Of a DNA stretch of 64,000 nt, positions 18,103 through 27,522 are shown one piece after another (within the stretch, counting starts at the first letter, position 1; every line of letters starts with the position of its first letter). The stretch comes from Flavobacterium amniphilum (lineage in GTDB: Bacteria > Bacteroidota > Bacteroidia > Flavobacteriales > Flavobacteriaceae). The notes beneath the pieces are model-generated. The model was not told the origin of the DNA. It did not search any database and worked only from the letters and a program-made list of their open reading frames with translations. Made by a program: the position numbers and the translations under genes. The DNA lies in the NCBI RefSeq assembly GCF_023634845.1, contig NZ_JAMLJL010000011.1, positions 90,912-154,911 of the forward strand. Reading direction: 5' to 3'.

Positions 18103-19932
18103 ATGAAACATATATTTTTCTTCCTTTTAATTAGTTTTTCGGCTTTGGCCCAAATAGAAAAGGTCGAACCGCCTTTTTGGTATGAAGGGATGACCCATTC
18201 AGATCTGCAAATACTATTTTATGGTAAGAATATAGCACAAAATACAGTTTTGGTTTCCAATGGTGTTGTCATTAAATCGGTCCAAAAAACCGAAAACCAA
18301 AACTACCTTTTCGTGACCATTGATACCAAAAATGTAACAGCGCAGGATTTGGTTTTTACTTTCAAAAACGGGAAAAAATCGTTTACGAAGAAATATCCGA
18401 TTAAGAAAAGGAAAACCAATTCAAAGGAAAGAAAAAGCTTTGACAGCTCGGATATGGTTTACCTCATAATGCCGGACCGTTTCGCGAACGGAAATCCGAA
18501 TAATGATTCTACAGTAGATACGCAGGAAAAAGGCGACCGTAAAAATCCGGGAGGAAGACACGGCGGAGATATCGAAGGGATTGTTCAAAATCTGGATTAT
18601 TTGCAAAGTCTGGGAGTAACGGCACTTTGGAGTACACCGCTTTGTGAAGACAATGATAAAGTCTATTCCTATCATACTTACGGGCAATCGGATGTGTATA
18701 AAATTGATTCGCGCTACGGAACCAATGAAGATTATGTACGCCTTTCCGCAGAAATGAAAAAGCGTAACCTGAAATTGATCATGGATTACGTAACAAATCA
18801 TTGGGGTGCCGAACACTGGATGTTTAAGGATTTGCCTTCGTATGATTGGTTTCATCAGTTTCCGGGATTTGCACAAAGCAATTACCGGATGACGACACAA
18901 TTTGATTCCAATGCTTCCGAAAGAGATGCAAAATATTGTATGGATGGATGGTTTGTGCCTTCGATGCCGGATTTGAACCAATCGAATCCTTTGGTGGTGA
19001 ATTATTTGGTGCAAAATGCCATTTGGTGGATTGAATATGCCGATTTGGACGGGTTCCGTGTGGATACGTATTCTTATAACGACAAGGAAGGCATTGCAAA
19101 ATGGACTAAGGCAATTACTGATGAATATCCGTATTTCAATATTGTAGGTGAAGTATGGATGCACAATCAGGCGCAAATATCCTATTGGCAAAAAGACAGT
19201 CCGATTTCAAAAATACAAAGTTATAATTCGTATCTGCCAAGTGTGATGGATTTTACGTTACATGATGTTTTCGGAAATGTGTTCAATGAAGACAATGCCA
19301 ATTGGAGCGATGGTATGATTAAGTTTTATGAAAACTTCACTAATGATTTTCTGTACGCGAATCCAAATAACCTTTTGATTTTTGCTGAGAATCATGATAC
19401 CAACCGATTGAACCAGATTTATAAAAATGATTTCAAAAAATATCAGATGACCTTGGCAATTTTAGCAACCATGCGCGGAATACCACAATTGTATGCCGGA
19501 TCTGAAATCGGTATGGCCGGCGATAAAGGAAAAGGTGATGCTGACATCCGTCAGGATTTTCCCGGAGGCTGGAAAGAAGATGCCAATAATGCTTTTTCGG
19601 CTTCAGGACGAACCGAATTGCAAAAACAATATTTTGATGTTACGGCTAAATTGTTCAACTGGAGAAAAAATAAAGCTGTAATCCACTCCGGAAAATTGAA
19701 ACATTACATTCCCGAAAATAATGTCTATGTGTATTTCCGTTACAGCGATACCGAAAATGTGATGGTTGTAATCAATAATAATAAGGAAAAGCAAATAATA
19801 AAGTTGGATCGTTTTAAAGAAAGTATACAATATTATAAATCAGGGAAAGATGTGCTTTCAGGAATGACATATGATGTAACCAAAGAGATTACCGTTGATG
19901 GGAAATCGGCCTTAATTTTAGAATTGAACTAA
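18103..19932 (+). CDS. Periplasmic GH13 cyclomaltodextrinase/neopullulanase (SusA-like)
   Basis: The 609-residue enzyme starts at ATG 18103, followed by a clear signal peptide (MKHIFFFLLISFSALAQ). An upstream in-frame ATG at 18061 lies inside the preceding terminator hairpin and is rejected. An N-terminal cyclomaltodextrinase-type beta domain (about 20-105) precedes the GH13 barrel: DYVTNH, GFRVD with nucleophile D321, GEVW with E350, FAENHD with D432. No sorting domain is present, so the product is periplasmic, where it shortens imported maltodextrins. GH31 follows after 2 bases. Confidence 0.93.
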   Translation: MKHIFFFLLISFSALAQIEKVEPPFWYEGMTHSDLQILFYGKNIAQNTVLVSNGVVIKSVQKTENQNYLFVTIDTKNVTAQDLVFTFKNGKKSFTKKYPIKKRKTNSKERKSFDSSDMVYLIMPDRFANGNPNNDSTVDTQEKGDRKNPGGRHGGDIEGIVQNLDYLQSLGVTALWSTPLCEDNDKVYSYHTYGQSDVYKIDSRYGTNEDYVRLSAEMKKRNLKLIMDYVTNHWGAEHWMFKDLPSYDWFHQFPGFAQSNYRMTTQFDSNASERDAKYCMDGWFVPSMPDLNQSNPLVVNYLVQNAIWWIEYADLDGFRVDTYSYNDKEGIAKWTKAITDEYPYFNIVGEVWMHNQAQISYWQKDSPISKIQSYNSYLPSVMDFTLHDVFGNVFNEDNANWSDGMIKFYENFTNDFLYANPNNLLIFAENHDTNRLNQIYKNDFKKYQMTLAILATMRGIPQLYAGSEIGMAGDKGKGDADIRQDFPGGWKEDANNAFSASGRTELQKQYFDVTAKLFNWRKNKAVIHSGKLKHYIPENNVYVYFRYSDTENVMVVINNNKEKQIIKLDRFKESIQYYKSGKDVLSGMTYDVTKEITVDGKSALILELN

Positions 19933-19934
19933 AC

Positions 19935-22349
19935 ATGAAGAAGTTTTTAATCGTATTATTCATTTCGGCTTTTTCTTTTGCCCAAAACCCGGAACGGAAA
20001 TACCTTTCGCATAAATCCACGCCAAACGGTTTGGAAGTTTCAGTTTCAGACGGGACTTATTTTATTCATTTCAAAAATGATTTCATCTGTGAAACTTCTT
20101 TTGTTCCAAAAGGTGAAAGTTTTAAACCGGAATCGCATTCGGTGGTTTTGGATAAAAAAATTGGTCACAGTCAGACAAAATCGGAGGATTTTCTGCAACT
20201 GAACAGTAAGACAGTTTCTGTCAGAATTAATTATAAACCCTTTCAAATTTCGTATTACCATAACGGCAAGTTGATTACTTCCGAAAAAGCAGGTTATTTC
20301 AAAAGGAAACACCTGCCGATGGATTTGGTGAAAGATAATATCAAAGCCGATTCTACTGAAGTGATCCAATTCAATCTTGCATCTGATGAGGTTTTATACG
20401 GAGGCGGAGCGCGTGTGTTGGGAATGAACCGGCGCGGGAATAAATTACCCTTGTACAACCGTGCCCACTATGGTTATGAAACACGTTCTGAACTGATGAA
20501 CTTCACGTTACCGATTGTGATTTCGTCTAAAAAATACCTGATTCATTTTGACAATGCTCCGGTTGGTTATCTGGATTTAGACAGTCAGCAGAACAATACA
20601 CTGGAATATGAAACCATTTCAGGAAGAAAAACCTACCAGATTATAATTGATGATTCCTGGGAAGATTTGATTTCGAATTATACAAAATTAACCGGAAGAC
20701 AACCGATGCCGCCGCGTTGGGTATTGGGTAATTTTGCCTCCCGTTTTGGTTATCATTCGGAAGCGGAAGCCCGTAAAACCATTGCGGAATTTCAGAAAGA
20801 AAAAATACCGGTGGATGCCATCATTCTGGATTTGTACTGGTTCGGAAAAGATATTCAGGGAACGATGGGTAATCTGGAAGTCTTCCGGGATAGTTTTCCG
20901 GATTTTGAGAAAATGGTAGCCGATTTCAATACAATGGGAATCAAAACCATTCCGATTACCGAACCGTTTATTTTAACGACTTCATCCAAATGGAACGAAG
21001 CAGCCGATAAAAAAGTATTGGTTACAAAATCTGACGGAACTCCGGCAACCTGGGATTTTTATTTCGGGAATACAGGTTTAGTTGATGTTTTCAAACCGGA
21101 AGGAAAATCATGGTTCTGGAATATTTATAAAGATTTGGCCAATAAAGGAGCGGCAGGTGTTTGGGGCGATCTTGGTGAACCCGAAGTGTTTCCGTCATTT
21201 GCTAATACCGTGGCCGGAACTGCTGATGAAGTGCATAACTTGTACGGTAATCATTGGGCGAAAATGATTTTTGAAGGCTATCAGAAAGATTTTCCAAATC
21301 AACGGCCTTTTATCTTAATGCGTGCCGGAACTTCAGGTTCACAACGGTACGGCATGATTCCGTGGAGCGGTGATGTGAACCGTACCTGGGGTGGTTTGTC
21401 CGGTCAGACCGAAATTGCATTGCAAATGGGGATGCAGGGTTTTGGCTATATGCATTCGGATCTGGGTGGATTTGCCGGAGCTAATCTTGACGATGAGTTG
21501 TATATCCGTTGGTTGCAATATGGTGTTTTCAATCCGGTATTCCGTCCACATGCACAGGAAGAAGTGCCTTCCGAGCCGGTTTTCAGAAGTGAAAAAGCAA
21601 AAGTTTTGGCTAAAAAAGCGATTGAATTGCGTTATATGTTACTGCCGTATAATTACAATCTGGCTTTTCAGAATCATAAAAAAGGAGTTCCCCTAATGCG
21701 TCCTTTGTTTTTTGAAGAAGATGAAAATCCTAATTTACTAACACAATCGGATTCCTACTTGTGGGGTGAGGATTTTTTGGTGCACCCCATTAAAGAAAAA
21801 GGGCAACAGACGGCTGAGGTGTATTTTCCTAAAACTGCCAACTGGTATGATTTTTATACGCATGAGAAATATGATGGCGGAACTATAAAATCGGTAGATG
21901 TATCTGAAGAAAGTATTCCGGTTTTTGTCCGTGGCGGAAGCTTTATCCCGATGGCTTATGTTTCCCAAAATACGGAAGGTTACAATCAAAATGAGTTAAC
22001 GGTTCATTATTATCATGATGCTTCGGTCAAAGAAAGTGAAAGGGAATTTTATTTCGATGACGGTAAAACCCCGGAGGCTTATGAAAAAGGAATGTACGAG
22101 ATGTTGGAGTTTGAATCTAATTCTGAAGGTAAAACCTTGGAGTTGGAAATTGAATGTGAATTGGGTGAAAAGTATAAATCAGCTGATAAAACCATCACAC
22201 TTCTGCTTCATAATATAGCTGCCAAACCAAAATCGGTTAAATCAATTAACGGAGAAATTAAAACCTCTTATACAGATTCAGCAAAAGTGCTGGAGATTAA
22301 ATGTAAAGTAAAACCAAATCAGGAAACCAAAATTAAAATCAAACTATAA
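19935..22349 (+). CDS. Periplasmic GH31 alpha-glucosidase
   Basis: The 804-residue protein has a signal peptide (1 to about 17, SAFSFAQ). An N-terminal beta-sandwich precedes the GH31 barrel, with GVWGDLGEPE holding nucleophile D412 and PWSGDVNRTW holding acid/base D480. C-terminal beta domains include VHPI and PVFVRGGSFIP. It releases glucose from the non-reducing end of maltodextrins, the role GH97 SusB plays in Bacteroides. Its last base overlaps the first base of the next start codon (ATAATG), so translation is coupled. Confidence 0.94.
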   Translation: MKKFLIVLFISAFSFAQNPERKYLSHKSTPNGLEVSVSDGTYFIHFKNDFICETSFVPKGESFKPESHSVVLDKKIGHSQTKSEDFLQLNSKTVSVRINYKPFQISYYHNGKLITSEKAGYFKRKHLPMDLVKDNIKADSTEVIQFNLASDEVLYGGGARVLGMNRRGNKLPLYNRAHYGYETRSELMNFTLPIVISSKKYLIHFDNAPVGYLDLDSQQNNTLEYETISGRKTYQIIIDDSWEDLISNYTKLTGRQPMPPRWVLGNFASRFGYHSEAEARKTIAEFQKEKIPVDAIILDLYWFGKDIQGTMGNLEVFRDSFPDFEKMVADFNTMGIKTIPITEPFILTTSSKWNEAADKKVLVTKSDGTPATWDFYFGNTGLVDVFKPEGKSWFWNIYKDLANKGAAGVWGDLGEPEVFPSFANTVAGTADEVHNLYGNHWAKMIFEGYQKDFPNQRPFILMRAGTSGSQRYGMIPWSGDVNRTWGGLSGQTEIALQMGMQGFGYMHSDLGGFAGANLDDELYIRWLQYGVFNPVFRPHAQEEVPSEPVFRSEKAKVLAKKAIELRYMLLPYNYNLAFQNHKKGVPLMRPLFFEEDENPNLLTQSDSYLWGEDFLVHPIKEKGQQTAEVYFPKTANWYDFYTHEKYDGGTIKSVDVSEESIPVFVRGGSFIPMAYVSQNTEGYNQNELTVHYYHDASVKESEREFYFDDGKTPEAYEKGMYEMLEFESNSEGKTLELEIECELGEKYKSADKTITLLLHNIAAKPKSVKSINGEIKTSYTDSAKVLEIKCKVKPNQETKIKIKL

Positions 22350-23734
22350 TGAAGAAATTAATCAGCATATTGGGTATTCTGGTCATCAGTTTTCAGATGA
22401 CAGCCCAAAACAAAAAAGGAATTACCAATAATTATAAGTCTTCTGCATTGGATAATGCAGTGATTTACGAAGCAAACATTCGTCAGTATTCTCAGGAAGG
22501 AACTTTCAACGCGTTTACAAAAGATATTCCGAAATTGAAAAAGTTGGGCGTGAAAATTATCTGGCTGATGCCCATTCACGAAGTGGGAATGAAAAACCGC
22601 AAAGCTTACGGGAATGTTTCAATTGAGCAAATTCCGGAAAATGAAAAAGCGAAATATTTCGGAAGTCATTATTCGGTTAAAGATTACAGAAGTGTGACGC
22701 CTAATTACGGAACCCAAAAAGATTTTGACAAACTGGTGCAAACCGCCCACAAAAACGGAATGTATGTTATTTTGGACTGGGTGGCTAACCACACGGCTTG
22801 GGATCATGCCTGGATGACAAACCATCCTGAATATTACACAAAAGGTAAAGACGGGAAATTTGTATCTCCTTTTGACTGGACTGATGTGGCCGACCTGAAT
22901 TATGATAATCCTGAAATGCGCAAAGCAATGCTGGAAGACATGAAATACTGGATTACTGATCATAATATTGATGGTTTCCGTTGTGATGTGGCCATGGAAG
23001 TGCCAAGGGATTTTTGGGATAACACATCGGCCGAATTGAATAAGGTGAAACCTGTTTTTATGTTAATGGAAGCCGAACAGCCTGATTTGATGCAGGATGC
23101 TTTTGATATGCAATACGGCTGGACAGTGCATCATATTTTCAATAAAATTTACAAAGGGGAGAACACGGTGAAAGATTTTGATGCTTATATCGAAAAAGTG
23201 TCAACTTCAAATGAAGCCGATGATATCTATATGAACTTTACGTCAAACCATGATGAAAATTCATGGAACGGTACCGAATATGAGCGTCTGAATGATGCTG
23301 TGGAAACGTTTGCGGCACTGACTTTTATCATGCCTGGAATGCCTTTGGTTTATAACGGACAGGAATATGATTTGAACAGAAGACTGAAATTCTTTGAAAA
23401 AGATCAATTTCCACATACGGTTGGTAAAATGATGGCAGTATATCAGAAGTTAGGAAAACTGAAATCAGAAAACCCGGCATTGAACGGTGGTAAATCGGCT
23501 GCAGCTTACAAAAGAATCCAAACTTCAGCAGATGACAAAGTATTGGCTTTTCAGCGTGAAGCAAAAGGTAAAAAGGTAATTTATTTGGGAAATTTAAGTA
23601 AAACCGCACAGGAATTTACCGTCGGATTTGATGGTAAATATTTGGATTACATGTCGGGTAAAGAGGTAATTCTTACAAAAGGGCAAAAACTGGGTTTCAA
23701 ACCCTGGGAATACAAAATATTAACTGTTAAGTAA
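22349..23734 (+). CDS. Periplasmic GH13 alpha-amylase
   Basis: The 461-residue enzyme has a signal peptide (about 1-20, SFQMTAQ). The compact GH13 barrel has DWVANH (143-148), GFRCD with nucleophile D213, MLMEAEQPD with E241 and FTSNHDE with D302. It lacks both the N-terminal beta domain of the SusA-like enzyme upstream and a T9SS tail. It overlaps the GH31 gene by one base and is the final gene of the plus-strand arm, closed by a terminator. Confidence 0.93.
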   Translation: MKKLISILGILVISFQMTAQNKKGITNNYKSSALDNAVIYEANIRQYSQEGTFNAFTKDIPKLKKLGVKIIWLMPIHEVGMKNRKAYGNVSIEQIPENEKAKYFGSHYSVKDYRSVTPNYGTQKDFDKLVQTAHKNGMYVILDWVANHTAWDHAWMTNHPEYYTKGKDGKFVSPFDWTDVADLNYDNPEMRKAMLEDMKYWITDHNIDGFRCDVAMEVPRDFWDNTSAELNKVKPVFMLMEAEQPDLMQDAFDMQYGWTVHHIFNKIYKGENTVKDFDAYIEKVSTSNEADDIYMNFTSNHDENSWNGTEYERLNDAVETFAALTFIMPGMPLVYNGQEYDLNRRLKFFEKDQFPHTVGKMMAVYQKLGKLKSENPALNGGKSAAAYKRIQTSADDKVLAFQREAKGKKVIYLGNLSKTAQEFTVGFDGKYLDYMSGKEVILTKGQKLGFKPWEYKILTVK

Positions 23735-23738
23735 TCAG

Positions 23739-23769
23739 AAAAACGTCTTTTTTAAAGGCGTTTTTTTTA
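23739..23769 (+). terminator. Intrinsic terminator at the end of the maltodextrin locus
   Basis: The hairpin AAAAACGtCTTT / AAAGgCGTTTTT is followed by a T tract and closes the glycosidase operon. The next start (23779) is only 10 bases away. Confidence 0.8.
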
Positions 23770-23778
23770 ATTTTGGGT

Positions 23779-24441
23779 ATGCTTAAAATTGGTCATCGCG
23801 GTGCAAAAGGTCATGTGGCCGAAAATACCATCGAATCATTTCTGAAAGCCTTTGAATTGGGCGCAGACGGAATTGAACTCGACGTGCATTTATCTGCAGA
23901 TGGCGAAGCTGTGGTCATTCATGATGAAACCGTTGACCGGACTATTAAGAATGCGGCCGGTTTCGTAAAAGATTTTACAGTTGATGAATTTAAAAAATTA
24001 GGAATTCCGACATTGGTTGAGGTTTTTCATATACTGCCCGAAGACAAACTTCTGAATATTGAAATAAAAGATCCGTTAGCGACTAAAATCGTGGTGGAAG
24101 AAATCGGGAAAATTTTGCGGTTGGGGGAAATCCAGTTGCAAAATATTCTGGTGTCGAGTTTTGCATGGCCAATACTCAAAGAGGTAAAAGAATTAAATTC
24201 GCTGATCCGGATTGGTGTCCTGACTGAGGGAGATCCGGAAGCAGCTTTGGTGTTTGCGAAAGAAATCAGTGCTTTCAGTATCCATCCTTTTTTTGGTTCG
24301 CTGAATGGCGATTTTGTCGGGAAAGCAAAACAAAATGGTTTCCAGATTCATACTTGGACGGTAAATTCATCCGAAGATATTACCTTTGTCAGGAATTTAG
24401 GCGTTGATGCCATTATTTCTGATTTCCCGGATAGATTATGA
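23779..24441 (+). CDS. Glycerophosphodiester phosphodiesterase
   Basis: The 220-residue enzyme cleaves glycerophosphodiesters to glycerol-3-phosphate and an alcohol. GDPD motifs are visible at the N-terminus: GHRGAKGHVAENTIESF (catalytic His in HRG), then ELDVHLSADGE with the metal-binding acidic residues and a second His in VIHDETVDRT. The C-terminus has HTWTVNS and GVDAIISDFP. ATG 23779 is preferred over TTG 23773, which abuts the terminator T tract. It has no signal peptide and overlaps the next gene by four bases (ATGA). Confidence 0.92.
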   Translation: MLKIGHRGAKGHVAENTIESFLKAFELGADGIELDVHLSADGEAVVIHDETVDRTIKNAAGFVKDFTVDEFKKLGIPTLVEVFHILPEDKLLNIEIKDPLATKIVVEEIGKILRLGEIQLQNILVSSFAWPILKEVKELNSLIRIGVLTEGDPEAALVFAKEISAFSIHPFFGSLNGDFVGKAKQNGFQIHTWTVNSSEDITFVRNLGVDAIISDFPDRL

Positions 24442-25664
24442 TTGTAAATTACGATGTAGTGATTGTTGGAGGTGGAGCCGCTGGTTTTTTCACGGCTATT
24501 AACGTGGTGGAAAATAACCCTAAACTTAAAGTGGCTATTTTGGAACGCGGAAAGGAAGTGCTTTCGAAAGTCCGTGTTTCGGGTGGTGGGCGTTGTAATG
24601 TAACCCATGCCTGTTTTATCCCGAATGATTTAGTGAAATTTTATCCAAGGGGAGAAAAAGAGTTAAGAGGTCCGTTTCATCAATTCTGTTCCGGAGATAC
24701 CATCGAATGGTTTGAAAAGCACGGGGTCGAACTCAAAATTGAGGAAGACGGCCGCATGTTTCCGGTAACAGATTCTTCACAAACCATAATCGATTGTTTT
24801 TTGAGTGCCACTAAGAAGTTGGGAATTGATGTGCTTACAGGCCAAAGTGTGCAATCCATTTTTAAAGGTGAAAATTATTTTAAGATTGAAACCAACCAGC
24901 AATCCTTCAAATGTGATAAATTAGTCATGACGACCGGGAGTAATCCTAAAATCTGGGAAATGATGACCGGATTCGGACATTCAATCGTCGAACCCGTTCC
25001 TTCCTTGTTTACCTTCAATATAAAAGACAACCGGATTAAAGATTTGATGGGTGTATCAGCCATTGCTTCGGTAAAAGTTAAAGACAGTAAACTGAAAGCA
25101 TCCGGACCTTTGCTTATCACACATTGGGGAATGAGCGGACCCGGAATTTTACGCTTGTCTGCCTGGGGTGCAAGAGAACTGGCAACCAAAAAATACCAAT
25201 TCACTTTGCAGGTCAACTGGCTGAATGATTTGGATTTTGATACGGTTCTGGATGATTTGAAAGAGATTAAGGAAGAGAACTCAAAAAAAATAGTGTCTAA
25301 ATTCTGCCCCTTTGATTTCCCGAAAAGACTTTGGGAGAGTTTGTTGCTGGCTTCTGAAATTAAGCCGGATACAAAATGGGCTGATGTTTCCAAAAAACAA
25401 CTCACAGATTTGGTTAATCAGTTAACAAACGGTCAATTTCAGGTAAACGGTAAGAGTACATTCAAAGAAGAATTCGTAACGGCAGGCGGAATTGATTTAA
25501 AAGAAATCAATTTCAAAACCATGGAAAGTAAATTGCATCCGAATTTATTTTTTGCAGGTGAAATTTTAAATATTGATGCCATAACCGGAGGATTCAATTT
25601 TCAAAATGCCTGGACCGGTGGTTTTATCGTGGCAAATGCAATAACAGAAAATTTGCCGAAGTAA
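24438..25664 (+). CDS. FAD-dependent oxidoreductase of the HI0933/YhiN family
   Basis: The 408-residue protein has an N-terminal dinucleotide-binding motif (VVIVGGGAAGFFTAINV), the family signature VSGGGRCNVTHA near residue 50, and a C-terminal FAGEILNIDAITGGFNFQNAW that closes the FAD site. The family is conserved but its reaction is not firmly known. It is translationally coupled to the GDPD gene. The frame downstream of the TAA stays open for 20 more codons (see the 21-base repeats). Confidence 0.9.
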   Translation: MIVNYDVVIVGGGAAGFFTAINVVENNPKLKVAILERGKEVLSKVRVSGGGRCNVTHACFIPNDLVKFYPRGEKELRGPFHQFCSGDTIEWFEKHGVELKIEEDGRMFPVTDSSQTIIDCFLSATKKLGIDVLTGQSVQSIFKGENYFKIETNQQSFKCDKLVMTTGSNPKIWEMMTGFGHSIVEPVPSLFTFNIKDNRIKDLMGVSAIASVKVKDSKLKASGPLLITHWGMSGPGILRLSAWGARELATKKYQFTLQVNWLNDLDFDTVLDDLKEIKEENSKKIVSKFCPFDFPKRLWESLLLASEIKPDTKWADVSKKQLTDLVNQLTNGQFQVNGKSTFKEEFVTAGGIDLKEINFKTMESKLHPNLFFAGEILNIDAITGGFNFQNAWTGGFIVANAITENLPK

Positions 25665-25665
25665 G

Positions 25666-25728
25666 CCTTGGGAAGAGCGAAGTACGTCTCGGATGAAGTG
25701 AAGTACGCCTTGGAAGAAGATAAGTAAG
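25666..25728 (+). repeat. Three imperfect tandem 21-base repeats after the flavoprotein gene
   Basis: Units 25666-25686, 25687-25707 and 25708-25728 share the pattern yCTtGGaagArGyrAAGTAcG. They start right after the stop codon and read in frame through 20 sense codons to a second TAA. The unit length equals seven codons. They could be a decayed C-terminal tail or a chance duplication. Confidence 0.6.
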
Positions 25729-25805
25729 ACACTGACCAATACGAATACGGTATAGACCAAGATGTAAAAGAATCCTGATTCTAAGAAAAACTGTTTTTTA
25801 AACGG

Positions 25806-26297
25806 TTAAATGTTTAAATACCAAATACTGCCGTTTAAAACCAATGCAAAACTCACCCAAATCAAATAAGGATACAACAATTTACCTGCTTCAATATCTA
25901 ATTTTTTGAATACTTTGATGGTTTCGAAAATCAGTAGCCAAAGCAAAATGATTTCAATAAAGGCTAAAAAAGGATTGCATAGTCCAAAGAATAAAAAAGG
26001 CCACAAAGCATTCAAAATCATCTGAACCACAAAAATAGTGATGGCATTTTTTTGCTGGAGTTTTGAATTTCTGCTCTTTCCCGGACGGCTCCAGATAATC
26101 GCCACACTTAGGCCCAGTAATACATACAAAACAATCCATACCGGGGCAAAAAGCCAGTTGGGCGGATTAAAGAAAGGTTTGATAAGGGTTGGGTACCATG
26201 TTTCAATGGAAGAATGGGTAGCAAATCCGGAGACTATCCCAACCAGTAAACAGGAAACAACAGCAACAATACCCTTGCTTAACGTAATTTTTTTCAA
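25806..26297 (-). CDS. tspO: TspO/MBR family membrane protein
   Basis: From TTG 26297 the product is 163 residues, the usual TspO length. Five hydrophobic helices and family motifs are visible: W-x-P in TWYPTLIKP, FFNPPNWLFAPVW, and NALWPFLFFG. TspO proteins bind tetrapyrroles or cholesterol-like molecules in the membrane. The frame can be extended to 26387, but that would overlap the TATCTTTG promoter box of the divergent mvaD gene and add an atypical basic N-terminus, so the shorter start is preferred. Confidence 0.85.
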   Translation of the reverse strand: MKKITLSKGIVAVVSCLLVGIVSGFATHSSIETWYPTLIKPFFNPPNWLFAPVWIVLYVLLGLSVAIIWSRPGKSRNSKLQQKNAITIFVVQMILNALWPFLFFGLCNPFLAFIEIILLWLLIFETIKVFKKLDIEAGKLLYPYLIWVSFALVLNGSIWYLNI

Positions 26298-26344
26298 GTC
26301 GTTTTCGTTTTTAGTTTTTTCAAAAATAAAGAATAACCAATAAC

Positions 26345-26375
26345 TTTTACAAAACTGTTGAAAAAAGTATCTTTG
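26345..26375 (+). promoter_or_regulatory. Putative mvaD promoter
   Basis: A perfect -7 box TATCTTTG (26368-26375) lies 16 bases before the mvaD ATG. At 19 bases upstream is TTTT (26345-26348), one base off the TTTG element. Confidence 0.55.
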
Positions 26376-26391
26376 CCCAAATTTCAAGCTA

Positions 26392-27474
26392 ATGATTTCG
26401 GAAAAGGATTTTATAACTTCAAACTATACATTGTCTGTAGATAATGGGGATTTCATATGGAGTGCACCCAGTAACATCGCTTTGGTAAAATATTGGGGGA
26501 AAAAAGACAAGCAGATTCCTGCCAACCCATCCATCAGTTTTACGCTGAATAATTGCAAAACAATTACTAAGATGGCTTTTGCCAAAAAGGAAAACGACCG
26601 GGATTTTTCTTTTGATTTGTTGTTTGAAGGAAAACCGAAAGAAGATTTCAAACCTAAAATCCAAAAATTTTTAGAGCGCATTTTTGAATATTGCCCTTAT
26701 CTGAAAGATTTTCATTTTACCATTGATACCGAAAATACATTTCCGCACAGTTCGGGGATTGCTTCTTCGGCATCCGGTATGGCGGCCTTGGCAATGAATA
26801 TCATGAGCCTTGAAAAAAAGCTTTGTCCTGAAATGACAGATGATTTTTTCTTTCAAAAAGCTTCTTTGCTGGCGCGTTTAGGATCGGGTAGTGCCTGCAG
26901 GAGCGTGAAAGGTGAAGTTGTGGTTTGGGGAAACCATGCTGAAATTAAGGATAGTTCTGATTTATTCGGAGTAGAATTTCCGTCGGCAGTTCATGCTAAT
27001 TTTAAAAACTATCAGGATACCATTTTGTTGGTTGATAAAGGGGAAAAACAGGTTTCGAGTACAGTTGGGCACGATTTGATGCATGACCATCCGTTTGCCG
27101 AAAGACGTTTTACACAGGCACATGAAAATCTTTCCAAAATAAAAGCGGTTCTGGAGAATGGAAACGTGGAGGAATTTATCAAAATAGTTGAGAGCGAGGC
27201 GCTGACTTTGCATGCGATGATGATGACTTCAATGCCTTATTTTATCTTAATGAAACCCAATACACTGGAAATCATCAATGCCATCTGGAAATTTAGGAAT
27301 GAGACCGGAATACCGGTTTGTTTTACATTGGATGCCGGTGCGAACGTACATGTTTTATATCCTGAATATACTAAAGAAAAAGTTTTAGAGTTTATTAAGA
27401 GCAAATTAGTTGGCTATTGTCAAAATGGTCAATATATTTGTGACGAAATTGGGCATGGTGCCATGTCAATTTAA
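26392..27474 (+). CDS. mvaD: Diphosphomevalonate decarboxylase
   Basis: The 360-residue GHMP-fold enzyme converts mevalonate diphosphate to isopentenyl diphosphate with ATP. Signature motifs are SAPSNIALVKYWGK near residue 25, the ATP loop PHSSGIASSASGMAALA (about 120-136) and RLGSGSACRSVKGE. The late FTLDAGANVHVLYP fits the catalytic C-terminal part. The mevalonate kinase gene follows 48 bases later. HMG-CoA reductase and a further GHMP kinase lie about 15 kb away in the same window. Confidence 0.95.
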   Translation: MISEKDFITSNYTLSVDNGDFIWSAPSNIALVKYWGKKDKQIPANPSISFTLNNCKTITKMAFAKKENDRDFSFDLLFEGKPKEDFKPKIQKFLERIFEYCPYLKDFHFTIDTENTFPHSSGIASSASGMAALAMNIMSLEKKLCPEMTDDFFFQKASLLARLGSGSACRSVKGEVVVWGNHAEIKDSSDLFGVEFPSAVHANFKNYQDTILLVDKGEKQVSSTVGHDLMHDHPFAERRFTQAHENLSKIKAVLENGNVEEFIKIVESEALTLHAMMMTSMPYFILMKPNTLEIINAIWKFRNETGIPVCFTLDAGANVHVLYPEYTKEKVLEFIKSKLVGYCQNGQYICDEIGHGAMSI

Positions 27475-27522
27475 TTTGTATCTTTATAACTGTAAACTGA
27501 TTACCGTTAACTTTTTAACTAT

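Noticed and set aside
18421..19191. 256-residue minus-strand open frame
   Set aside because: It lies wholly inside the GH13 gene, whose catalytic motifs are clear, and has no recognisable motif or start context.
26298..26387. N-terminal extension of TspO to ATG 26387
   Set aside because: It would run over the mvaD promoter box to within 5 bases of the mvaD ATG and adds residues atypical of the family.
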